Of a stretch of 7,568 nt of DNA, positions 1-6,037 are shown one piece after another. Made by a program: the position numbers and the translations under genes. Origin of the DNA: Clostridium sp. UBA2485. Its GTDB lineage: Bacteria > Bacillota > Clostridia > Clostridiales > Clostridiaceae. Each line of letters begins with the position of its first letter. Position 1 is the first letter of the stretch. Below the pieces are notes generated by a model. That model made no database searches. It saw nothing but the letters and a program-made list of their open reading frames with translations, and was not told where the DNA came from. The DNA lies in contig NZ_DDOV01000058.1 in assembly GCF_002341865.1 (NCBI RefSeq), forward strand, positions 83,527 through 91,094, in the 5' to 3' direction.

Positions 1-100
1 AAACTAATTTCTTTAAATAATTATAGGTTTTCATTTGTTAAGAATTAAGACTTTTATAATTGATTTCTAAACTGCTTTATAATTTCTTGTATCTAATAAA

Positions 101-129
101 AAGGAAAAGTGCATAAGTCACTTTTCCTT
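101..129. terminator. Hairpin upstream of the histidine kinase gene (terminator-like)
   Basis: An 11-bp perfect inverted repeat (AAGGAAAAGTG at 101-111, CACTTTTCCTT at 119-129) encloses a 7-nt loop. On the plus strand the stem is followed by ATAAAAATTT, a poor U-tract. On the minus strand it runs into TTTATTAG, which is better. It may terminate a gene lying left of the window, possibly in both directions, or sit in the leader of the kinase operon. I see no convincing promoter between it and position 196. The rest of 1-195 is AT-rich without a recognisable gene. Confidence 0.45.
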
Positions 130-192
130 ATAAAAATTTATTAAAGAAATTAATTGTGAACTATGCAGTAAAATTAGTCAATCTAAGAATTT

Positions 193-207
193 GAGGTGAT
201 TAGTATT
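193..207 (+). promoter_or_regulatory. Ribosome binding site and probable ATT start of the histidine kinase
   Basis: GAGGTGAT at 193-200 is a strong Shine-Dalgarno sequence, but the only conventional start codon nearby (GTG 196-198) lies inside it. The in-frame triplet at the right distance downstream is ATT (205-207). The geometry equals that of the later coat gene at 6490, where GAGGTGAATACT is followed by ATG. Translation may therefore begin at the rare codon ATT. Confidence 0.5.
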
Positions 208-2037
208 AAATCATTAAGAGGCAAAATAACGCTAATTTATATTGGACTTGTAATGATAATTACAATTGTAGGATTAATTTCTGTTTTTAATGTTTATAAG
301 TTAGAACGGTCAATTGATGGATTGATAACTGATAATTATAAAAGTATAGATGCAGCTAATAATATGAATAATTATATAGAAGCCCAAGATAAAGCTATTT
401 TAAAGTATATGCAAAACCAAAAAAAGGAAGCAGTTAATTTGTTTTACGAAAGCAATGATATGTTTTATAAATGGTTTCATACTGAAAGGAATAATGTTAC
501 TGAAGTAAGAGAAGCAGAGATTGTTGAAGAACTTAATGTGAATTATATTAATTTTATAAAGCTATTTCCAGAATTACAGGAATACAGTAAAACTCATAAT
601 TATGAGCAGATGCAATCATTTTATAAAGAGATAGTAACTCCAGTGCTGGAAGATATAAAGAAAAATTTAAATGATTTATCAAAGTTAAATGAAGTAACTA
701 TGTTCGATAAAAAGAATAGCGCGAAGATAAATGCAGAACATTCAACAAATATAATTTTAATAGTATCATCAGTTTCAACAGCTCTAGGTTTAGTAATATC
801 AATAATATATACAAATAAGTATTTAAGACCTATTCATTTGTTGACTGATACCGTAAAGTCTGTAAAAGAAGGTGAAATTAATAAACAAGCTCCTATTATT
901 TATAACGATGAAATTGGAATGCTGGCTACTGAATTTAATAATATGACTAATAGATTATATGAGTTTGAGAAAAGTACTAAAGGAACACTTTTAGCGGAGA
1001 AAAATAGGTCTATGACTATAGTAAAAAGTATTTCTGATCCACTTATAGTACTTGATGCAAGTTTTAAAATTAAGTTTATAAATGATTCTTGTGAGGAATT
1101 TTTAAATTTAAAAGAAGATTATGTTCTTAACAAACATTTTCTTCAAGTTATAAAAAATTCAGAACTATATGATTATGCTTTTGAAGTTATAAATAATGAT
1201 TTAATAGACGATGGAAAAATAATAGATATAGCTATGAAGAATAAAACCTATTTCTTTAATGTTACCGTTACACCTATAAAAGATAAGGATTTGAAGGTTA
1301 ATGGAGTAATTATGCTCTTTAGAAATGTTACGGAATTAAAGCAATTAGAGATGATAAAGACAGATTTTATAGGAACAATTTCTCATGAATTAAAAACACC
1401 ATTAACTTCAGTTATGATGGGAGTAGGTTTGATGTCAGATGTGAATATAGGTACATTAAATCAAAAGCAGAGTAAAATAATTGAAACTATTAAAGAAGAT
1501 GTTCATAAATTAAATGATTTGGTTTCAAATCTATTAAAAATATCTCAGTTACAATCAGATAGAGCAATATTAGATATAAAGCCTTGTAATATCATAGACT
1601 TAATTAATAATTGTGTAAATAACTATATTAATCAAGCTAAGGAAAAACAGATTAATTTGCATTATGAAGTATGTGGGAAATTACCTAATATAATGGTTGA
1701 TGAAGAAAAAATAATTTGGGTTTTAAATAATTTAGTCTCAAATGCAATTAGATATACAGAGAATAAAGGGAAAATATTAATAGGAACATATACAAAAAAT
1801 GAAGAAATGTATGTATATGTAAAAGATACAGGAAGAGGAATACCGGAACAATATTTGAATAAAGTATTTGAAAAGTTTGTCAGAGTAGAAGGCTTTGAAA
1901 TATTACCTGAAAGCAATGGACTTGGACTTTCTATTGCAAAGGAAATTGTAGAGGTTCATGGAGGGGAAATTTGGTGTGAAAGTAAGTTAAATGAAGGAAG
2001 TATATTTACTTTTACATTGCCTATTGAAGAAGATTAA
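196..2037 (+). CDS. Membrane sensor histidine kinase (4-helix sensor-HAMP-PAS-HisKA-HATPase)
   Basis: Autophosphorylating sensor kinase, 613 residues from GTG 196 (610 if it starts at ATT 205). In order: transmembrane helix about 13-34; an extracytoplasmic, mostly helical sensor region about 35-182, similar in layout to four-helix-bundle or KinB-type sensors; transmembrane helix about 184-205; HAMP about 206-260 (LRPI, then DEIGMLATEFNNM); PAS about 268-380; HisKA with SHELKTPL, phospho-acceptor His397; HATPase with N-box NNLVSNAIRY (Asn516), G1 DTGRGIP (Asp544), an F-box (FEKFVRVE) and G2 GLGLS (Gly575). All catalytic motifs are intact. It is the first gene of an operon with a receiver protein 54 nt downstream and a KdpD-like sensor after that, so the receiver is its likely phosphotransfer partner. 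The ligand cannot be inferred. Family assignment is firm; the start codon is uncertain. Confidence 0.93.
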   Translation: MISIKSLRGKITLIYIGLVMIITIVGLISVFNVYKLERSIDGLITDNYKSIDAANNMNNYIEAQDKAILKYMQNQKKEAVNLFYESNDMFYKWFHTERNNVTEVREAEIVEELNVNYINFIKLFPELQEYSKTHNYEQMQSFYKEIVTPVLEDIKKNLNDLSKLNEVTMFDKKNSAKINAEHSTNIILIVSSVSTALGLVISIIYTNKYLRPIHLLTDTVKSVKEGEINKQAPIIYNDEIGMLATEFNNMTNRLYEFEKSTKGTLLAEKNRSMTIVKSISDPLIVLDASFKIKFINDSCEEFLNLKEDYVLNKHFLQVIKNSELYDYAFEVINNDLIDDGKIIDIAMKNKTYFFNVTVTPIKDKDLKVNGVIMLFRNVTELKQLEMIKTDFIGTISHELKTPLTSVMMGVGLMSDVNIGTLNQKQSKIIETIKEDVHKLNDLVSNLLKISQLQSDRAILDIKPCNIIDLINNCVNNYINQAKEKQINLHYEVCGKLPNIMVDEEKIIWVLNNLVSNAIRYTENKGKILIGTYTKNEEMYVYVKDTGRGIPEQYLNKVFEKFVRVEGFEILPESNGLGLSIAKEIVEVHGGEIWCESKLNEGSIFTFTLPIEED

Positions 2038-2091
2038 ATGTCTAGATATTTTTAAAGATAAAATTGAGAGTAATATTGAAGGAGTGCCTGT

Positions 2092-2691
2092 ATGAAGAAA
2101 GTTTTAATTATAGATGACACCAAAAATATAAGAACACTCTTAACTACATGCTTAGAGTTAAGAGATTATGAGGTTTTAACAGCAGAAAATGGTAAAGTAG
2201 CACTTGATATTTTGAAGGAAAAAAAAGAGGAAATTGACTTAATATTTTTAGATATAAGAATGCCGGGAATGAGTGGAACAGAGGTTTTAAAGAGTTTACG
2301 AAATTACGGGATTTCTTGTCCAGTAATAATAATGACTGCTTTTGCTACAGTAAAAAATGCTGTAGACTGTACTAAATTAGGTGCAGTAGCTTATCTTCAA
2401 AAGCCTTTTTCACCAGATAGAGTAAATGCTATTCTTGATGAAATCACAGAGAATACTTCAAATGAAAATAGAACTAATTCTAATCTTAGAGATGTTGAAC
2501 TATATCTTTCAAAAACAAAATCTCTAATAAATGAAAAGAAATATGATGAAGCTTTTGAAAATATTAAAACTGCATTATCCATTAATCCATATATAAAAGA
2601 AACCTATTATTTAATTGGAAAAATTAATGAGAATATAAGCAATAGTGTTCAAGCAAAAAGATTTTATGACATAGCAAAATTGTTTGAGTAA
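2092..2691 (+). CDS. Response regulator with receiver domain and TPR-like C-terminus
   Basis: A 199-residue cytosolic protein. Residues 1-118 form a complete CheY-like receiver: acidic pair Asp8/Asp9, phospho-acceptor Asp54 in FLDIRMPG, Thr82 in IIMTA, and Lys104 in the KPF motif. After a linker (about 119-130), residues 131-199 are helical with TPR-like character (KKYDEAFENIKTALSINP, then YLIGKINE). No helix-turn-helix, AAA+, GGDEF or other enzymatic output is visible, so the output is probably a protein interaction. The start ATG is preceded by AAGGAG at 2079-2084 with good spacing. It lies between the kinase and the KdpD-like gene, 54 and 23 nt away, and is likely phosphorylated by the kinase. 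Receiver assignment is firm; the TPR reading is by eye and covers roughly one or two repeats. Confidence 0.9.
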   Translation: MKKVLIIDDTKNIRTLLTTCLELRDYEVLTAENGKVALDILKEKKEEIDLIFLDIRMPGMSGTEVLKSLRNYGISCPVIIMTAFATVKNAVDCTKLGAVAYLQKPFSPDRVNAILDEITENTSNENRTNSNLRDVELYLSKTKSLINEKKYDEAFENIKTALSINPYIKETYYLIGKINENISNSVQAKRFYDIAKLFE

Positions 2692-2710
2692 AGGAGTATT
2701 TAGGATGTGA
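2691..2710 (+). promoter_or_regulatory. Shine-Dalgarno followed by an ATG-TGA start-stop
   Basis: AAGGAG (2691-2696), overlapping the stop codon of the response regulator gene, is followed 8 nt later by ATG (2705-2707) immediately closed by TGA (2708-2710). The real start of the KdpD-like gene is ATG 2715, 18 nt from AAGGAG and served only by a weaker AGGA (2702-2705). No alternative start exists in that frame between the two. The best ribosome site thus points at a two-codon reading frame, which could modulate translation of the downstream gene. Confidence 0.35.
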
Positions 2711-2714
2711 AGTT

Positions 2715-3842
2715 ATGAATACAAGGACACCGGATTATTTTCTTAGAGAATATGAACGTTCTATTAAAGGTCGGCTTAAAATATATGTTGGTGCAGCACC
2801 TGGTGTAGGTAAGACCTATCAAATGCTTAGAGATGCCAATGAAATGAGGCAAAGTGGTATAGATGTAGTTATTGGCATGATAGAAACTCATGGAAGAAAA
2901 GAAACCATTGAGCAAATTGGTGATTTAGAGATAATTGAGCCGAAGGAAATTAAATATAAAACTGTGATATTAAAAGAATTGGATTTAGAAAAAATTATTT
3001 TAAGAAGACCAAAAGTTGTTATTGTGGATGAATTAGCACATACAAATGCACCTAAATCAAAAAATAAAAAAAGATATGAGGATGTATTAGAACTTATTGA
3101 AAATGGAATAAGTGTTATGACTGCTGTTAATATACAACATCTAGAGAGCCTAAAGGACTACGTTAATAGAATGACAGGAGTTAAAATTAGAGAAACTATT
3201 CCAGATAAAATGCTAACAATTGCTGATGAAACAAAGGTAATAGATATTTCTCCAGAAGGTATCAGAGAAAGATTAAAAAAAGGTAAAATTTATAGTGAAG
3301 ATAAAATTCATTCCTCTTTAAATAATTTCTTTCGTCTTGGGAATTTGACTGCTTTGAGAGAGCTTTCATTAAGGGAAGTGGCAAATGAAGAAGACGAAAA
3401 ACTAACTAGCTATAAAAATGAAAAAGAAGTGGATGGATTAGTAGGTGCAAAAGAAAAAATACTTGTTTGTGTTAATCTTAATTTTAATGCAGAGTATTTA
3501 ATAAGAAGAGGATATAGGATAGCTAGAATGCTTAAGGCTGAGTTATTTGTAATGTATGTAAAAAATAAGCATGACCATGACAATGATAGAGAAATAGTAA
3601 AAAAATATAAAGAAATAGTTGATCTATGTAAAAGGTTAGAAGGAGAATTTATAGTGAAAGTGTCTAAAAATCCTGCTTCACCAATTATTAAGTATGCTAA
3701 AGAAAATTCAATAACACAAATAGTTATAGGACAATCAGCAAGAACTAGATTTCATGAGATAATTAAAGGATCTATTGTAAGAAAAATAATGAGAAAAGCT
3801 AAGTATGTAGATGTTTTAGTTGTAGCTGACCCACAACATTAA
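2715..3842 (+). CDS. Stand-alone KdpD sensor module (KdpD N-terminal domain plus USP domain), no kinase domain
   Basis: A 375-residue cytosolic protein matching the input half of the K+ sensor kinase KdpD. Residues 1-225 are the KdpD domain: Walker A GAAPGVGKT (26-34), the ETHGR segment (57-61), a Walker B-like stretch VVIVDELAHTNAP (101-113), the NIQHLESL segment (139-146) and the closing RLGNLTALRELSLREVA (207-223). Residues about 247-372 form a universal-stress-protein-like domain ending GSIVRKIM...VDVLVVAD. Full-length KdpD (about 900 residues) continues with four transmembrane helices, GAF, HisKA and HATPase; none is present, and the gene stops cleanly before a hairpin, so this is a short-form KdpD and not a frameshifted one. 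Kinase and receiver are supplied by the two upstream genes. In the USP domain the CVSxSPN-type motif I expect in KdpD reads CVNLNFN (252-258), with Asn at both Ser positions. No kdpFABC genes lie in the window. Confidence 0.92.
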   Translation: MNTRTPDYFLREYERSIKGRLKIYVGAAPGVGKTYQMLRDANEMRQSGIDVVIGMIETHGRKETIEQIGDLEIIEPKEIKYKTVILKELDLEKIILRRPKVVIVDELAHTNAPKSKNKKRYEDVLELIENGISVMTAVNIQHLESLKDYVNRMTGVKIRETIPDKMLTIADETKVIDISPEGIRERLKKGKIYSEDKIHSSLNNFFRLGNLTALRELSLREVANEEDEKLTSYKNEKEVDGLVGAKEKILVCVNLNFNAEYLIRRGYRIARMLKAELFVMYVKNKHDHDNDREIVKKYKEIVDLCKRLEGEFIVKVSKNPASPIIKYAKENSITQIVIGQSARTRFHEIIKGSIVRKIMRKAKYVDVLVVADPQH

Positions 3843-3849
3843 TTTTGAG

Positions 3850-3910
3850 CTTAAAGATAGGATTCCAATAGGAATATATTAAATATTTCTATTGGAATCC
3901 TATCTTTAAG
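3850..3910. terminator. Very long hairpin between convergent genes, probable bidirectional terminator
   Basis: The arms 3850-3871 and 3889-3910 are perfect reverse complements over 22 bp. The stem continues inward through a G-T wobble and five further A-T pairs, giving about 28 bp around a 5-nt loop (ATTAA). It begins 8 nt after the KdpD-like stop codon and ends 30 nt from the stop of the convergent AhpD-like gene. A TTTTT run on the plus strand lies a few bases beyond the stem (about 3918-3922). The U-tracts are not ideally placed, so a palindromic repeat is an alternative reading. Confidence 0.7.
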
Positions 3911-3939
3911 TATCCAGTTTTTCATAAATTCTATAATTA

Positions 3940-4368
3940 TTATATATAATCCTGCAATGAACAGTTAGGCTGCAAATTTAATAATACTCCATATTTCTGG
4001 CAGGCAGTTATAAAGCATATGAAGGCACAAAGCTCAGAGATTTCTTTGTCACTAAATAATGACTTTAATTGGGCAAATAATTCATCATCCACTTCTACAT
4101 TTTTTGAAAATATATCTGCTAGTTTAATCGCCAATAATTCTTTAGGCGCTTTCATAGAATTTGATGGCTTACCTTTAGCCATACAGTAAGTGCATCCATT
4201 ATTAAAGGCAAGAGTACGTCTTATTTCTTCTTTTAATTCTCTACTAAAAGTATTAGAGTTAAATAAAGCATCCTCTAAATTGTTCCATTCTTTAAGGACA
4301 TTTTTGTTATGACCTAATAGCTGTTCAAAGGGAGTAGAACCTTCAGCAGAAAAATTTATTCTTTCCAT
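3940..4368 (-). CDS. AhpD/carboxymuconolactone decarboxylase-like protein with CxxC
   Basis: A small all-helical cytosolic protein of 142 residues. The central motif RRTLAFNNGCTYCMAKG (50-66) places Cys59 and Cys62 as in AhpD-type alkylhydroperoxidase domains, where the CxxC pair does disulfide/peroxide chemistry; Glu47 or Glu48 sits where the AhpD proton-relay Glu would be. The His normally four residues after the second Cys is replaced by Gly66, with Lys65 beside it, so classic AhpD peroxidase activity is not assured. The start ATG follows a strong AAGGAGTGATAAT site (complement of about 4370-4382). The gene is divergent from an Lrp/AsnC regulator and convergent with the KdpD operon across the long hairpin. 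A redox or peroxide-related role is inferred from the family; the substrate is unknown. Confidence 0.8.
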   Translation of the reverse strand: MERINFSAEGSTPFEQLLGHNKNVLKEWNNLEDALFNSNTFSRELKEEIRRTLAFNNGCTYCMAKGKPSNSMKAPKELLAIKLADIFSKNVEVDDELFAQLKSLFSDKEISELCAFICFITACQKYGVLLNLQPNCSLQDYI

Positions 4369-4413
4369 ATTATCACTCCTTTAATATTCTGTTGACTTAT
4401 TTTTTATATAAAT

Positions 4414-4419
4414 ATTATA
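4414..4419 (-). promoter_or_regulatory. Candidate -10 box of the AhpD-like gene
   Basis: Read on the minus strand, 4419-4414 is TATAAT, about 46 nt before the start codon at 4368. No good TTGACA-like -35 is found 16-18 bp upstream of it, so this is tentative in such AT-rich sequence. Confidence 0.3.
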
Positions 4420-4432
4420 TAGTGAATTTTAT

Positions 4433-4460
4433 TTGATTTGTATTTTATATGACATATAAT
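4433..4460 (+). promoter_or_regulatory. Candidate sigma-A promoter of the Lrp/AsnC gene
   Basis: TTGATT (4433-4438) and a perfect TATAAT (4455-4460) are separated by 16 bp. Predicted transcription start is near 4467, giving a leader of about 45 nt with GAGGAAG at 4496-4502 before ATG 4512. Confidence 0.55.
4445..4459. promoter_or_regulatory. 15-bp palindrome over the -10 box, candidate Lrp/AsnC operator
   Basis: TTATATGACATATAA is a perfect inverted repeat with 7-bp arms around a central A, and it overlaps the TATAAT of the regulator's promoter. An outer inverted repeat, ATTTGAT (4431-4437) and ATCAAAT (4475-4481), is almost concentric (centres 4452 and 4456). Lrp/AsnC proteins bind palindromic sites of about this length and often repress their own gene. 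Function here is inferred from position and symmetry. Confidence 0.45.
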
Positions 4461-4511
4461 TTTAGTATAAATATATCAAATGAAATAATTATTTTGAGGA
4501 AGTGATTTCAA

Positions 4512-4958
4512 ATGAAAATAGACGAGATTGATATAATGATTTTATCAGAATTACAAAAAAATAGTCGATTATCTATAAGACAGCTATCAAGACTTATCAA
4601 TCTTTCCCCACCTTCAATTACAGAAAGAATAAAAAGACTTGAAGAGAATGGTGTGATTGAAGGATATACAATAAAAATAAATAAAAAGAATATAGGGTTT
4701 CCTATAGATTGCATAATAAAAGTAACCATGAGAAATGGAGAATATGAACGGTTTAAAGCATTTATAAAAGGATATGAAAGAAGTGAGTGGTGTTATAGAG
4801 TTGCAGGAGATAGCTGCTTTTTAGTAAAGCTATCGATATCTTCATTAAATGAAATAGAAGAATTTATAAATTTAATATCCTCATATACTATAACTTCAAC
4901 TATTATTGCTTTTTCTAGTGTAGAGATAAATGATAATATTACTAAGTTTTTTAAGTAG
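4512..4958 (+). CDS. Lrp/AsnC-family transcriptional regulator
   Basis: A 148-residue DNA-binding protein. Residues 1-50 form the AsnC-type winged helix-turn-helix (IDIMILSELQKNSRLSIRQL, then SPPSITERIKRLEENGVIEGY). Residues about 64-145 form the RAM/AsnC ligand-binding domain, with the GDSCFLVKL strand (99-107) where these proteins usually have the effector-site Gly-Asp or Gly-x-Tyr. Length is typical for the family. The protein should form dimers or octamers and respond to a small molecule, often an amino acid. ATG 4512 is preceded by GAGGAAG (4496-4502). It is divergently transcribed from the AhpD-like gene, an arrangement in which the regulator commonly controls itself and its neighbour. 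A promoter with an overlapping palindrome lies between them. The effector cannot be told from sequence. Confidence 0.92.
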   Translation: MKIDEIDIMILSELQKNSRLSIRQLSRLINLSPPSITERIKRLEENGVIEGYTIKINKKNIGFPIDCIIKVTMRNGEYERFKAFIKGYERSEWCYRVAGDSCFLVKLSISSLNEIEEFINLISSYTITSTIIAFSSVEINDNITKFFK

Positions 4959-4980
4959 ATATTTTTAAATTAAGCAATAA

Positions 4981-5250
4981 GCAAAATTGAAAAATAGTTG
5001 TACTTATAGCATAGTTAATTGTATAATATGTAAATTCAACTCTCTGGGTAATGCAAATGAAATACTTGCAGATGACAAATTAGACGAATTTAAATGATAT
5101 GTTGAGAATTTACTAAAAACTAAAAGTATTATAAGGAACTAGCTCATGCATGTTTAACGCTAAAATATGAACTTTAGGGGAATGTTATTATTAAAAGGGT
5201 AAGTGTAAATGACTATTGTTATATGTTGATGTTAAAAATATTTAGTTTTC
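4981..5250 (+). pseudogene. Possible coding remnants in a gene-free stretch (4959-5300)
   Basis: This 342-bp stretch holds no intact gene. Two reading-frame pieces look protein-like but are interrupted. One frame is open from 4981 and gives GNANEILADDKLDEFK before TGA at about 5095, then YVENLLKTKSIIRN and a stop. A second frame from about 5124 gives KYYKELAHACLTLKYEL, a TAG at 5175, then GNVIIKRVSVNDYCYML. No start codon with a ribosome site leads into either. They could be one decayed gene with a frameshift and nonsense mutations; I do not recognise the family. Chance open frames are the alternative. A TTGTAC/TATAAT pair (4998-5003, 5022-5027, 18-bp spacer) may be an unused promoter. Confidence 0.3.
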
Positions 5251-5260
5251 GTGCAAAAAG

Positions 5261-5282
5261 CCACAGGAAAATTATCCTGTGG
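5261..5282 (-). terminator. Intrinsic terminator of the acetyltransferase gene
   Basis: CCACAGGA (5261-5268) and TCCTGTGG (5275-5282) form a GC-containing 8-bp stem with a 6-nt loop. Read on the minus strand it is followed by CTTTTTGC, a proper U-tract, 18 nt after the stop codon of the acetyltransferase gene. On the plus strand it is followed by TTCTTCT, so weak bidirectional action is possible. Confidence 0.8.
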
Positions 5283-5300
5283 TTCTTCTATAGTAAGAAT

Positions 5301-5864
5301 TTATGATACATAGTTATAATGAGCTGAAATTCTTCCCATTATAACTGTATTATAATAATTTCCATCCTTATGAATACGATCTTTTATTAATAACCCTTCT
5401 TCTATAAATCCATATTTTTTATACAGTTGAATTGCTTTTGTATTTGTTTCTATTACGATTAATGAGATTTTTTCTAATTTTGTAGTATCTGCCCAAGATA
5501 ATATATTTTCTAATAATACATTTCCAATTCCATTACCCCAATATTTCTTTAGAACACCTATACCTAATGATGCTTTATGTCTAAATCTACTTAAGGTATT
5601 TCCTTTGCAAAGAGCTAGTCCTACAATTTTTCCTTCAACTTCTGCTACTAAAAATAAACTGTTATCCGATATTGAATTTTCATAAATCATTTTTTCAAAA
5701 TCTTCTGGGGTAAGAAATCCCTCTCCTGGTTCGCGGTCAAAATTTTCTGTTTCTCCGTCTAATTGAACTCTTAATTTAGATAATTCTGCTCCATCACCTT
5801 TCGTAGGGCAGCGAAGTATCCATGTTAGGCTCTTTCCTATTATTTCTTTATTTTCAATAACCAT
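5301..5864 (-). CDS. GNAT-family N-acetyltransferase
   Basis: A 187-residue cytosolic acetyl-CoA-dependent acetyltransferase. The fold elements appear in order: N-terminal segment with Arg18 and the TKGDGAELSKLR helix (21-32); beta-strand FLVAEVEGKIVGLALC (71-86); acetyl-CoA pyrophosphate loop in VLKKYWGNGIGNVLLE (104-119) with the G-N-G-I-G turn; strand KISLIVIETN (132-141); helix AIQLYKKYGFIEEG (144-157), the classic C-terminal signature; and a closing YNTVIMGR strand (171-178). Length is normal. ATG at 5864 is preceded by GGAGG (complement of 5871-5875). It is a single-gene unit with its own promoter-like element and terminator. The acceptor (amino acid, polyamine, antibiotic or ribosomal protein) cannot be predicted. 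Confidence 0.9.
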   Translation of the reverse strand: MVIENKEIIGKSLTWILRCPTKGDGAELSKLRVQLDGETENFDREPGEGFLTPEDFEKMIYENSISDNSLFLVAEVEGKIVGLALCKGNTLSRFRHKASLGIGVLKKYWGNGIGNVLLENILSWADTTKLEKISLIVIETNTKAIQLYKKYGFIEEGLLIKDRIHKDGNYYNTVIMGRISAHYNYVS

Positions 5865-5927
5865 ATCGAACCTCCAATAATCATATTTATTCTAAAAAAT
5901 AATAGATAATACTCTTTAGAAAAAGTA

Positions 5928-5936
5928 TATATAGCA
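5928..5936 (-). promoter_or_regulatory. Candidate extended -10 promoter of the acetyltransferase gene
   Basis: Read on the minus strand, 5936-5928 is TGCTATATA, an extended -10 (TGn plus a TATAAT-like hexamer). Expected start of transcription is near 5921, giving a leader of about 57 nt. No good -35 is seen. The element lies in a partly symmetric segment, GTATATAT at 5925-5932 and ATATATAC at 5961-5968, with a 12-bp palindrome TTTTACGTAAAA at 5949-5960. Confidence 0.35.
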
Positions 5937-6037
5937 AAAGCTTCGGAGTTTTACGTAAAAATATATACCTTCATAATTTTATAGTTATTAATTGAGAAAT
6001 GTCAATTAGTAACTGTAAAATTTCTATTGATTAAGTA

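Noticed and set aside
55..83. Promoter for the kinase operon using TATAAT at 55-60 or 78-83
   Set aside because: Neither has a -35 at acceptable spacing (14 bp or 12 bp at best), and the 101-129 hairpin follows directly.
149..165. ATTAATTGTGAAC as a third copy of the repeat end
   Set aside because: It shares only the AT-rich ATTAATTGT part and lacks the diagnostic GAACCGTCCC core.
1662..1916. Minus-strand open frame of 84 codons inside the kinase gene
   Set aside because: It lies opposite the HATPase domain of a clear gene, has no ribosome site and no family resemblance. The similar minus-strand frames at 2397-2582, 2700-2915, 4508-4729 and 6931-7194 are rejected for the same reason.
4392..4421. 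TTGACT with TATATA as a second plus-strand promoter for the Lrp/AsnC gene
   Set aside because: The -10 is poor and the placement ambiguous in AT-rich DNA; the TTGATT-N16-TATAAT pair closer to the gene is better.
5936..5952. AAAAG-CTTCGG-AGTTTT as a UUCG tetraloop hairpin
   Set aside because: The C(UUCG)G loop is present but the flanking bases do not pair beyond mismatches, so no stable stem forms.
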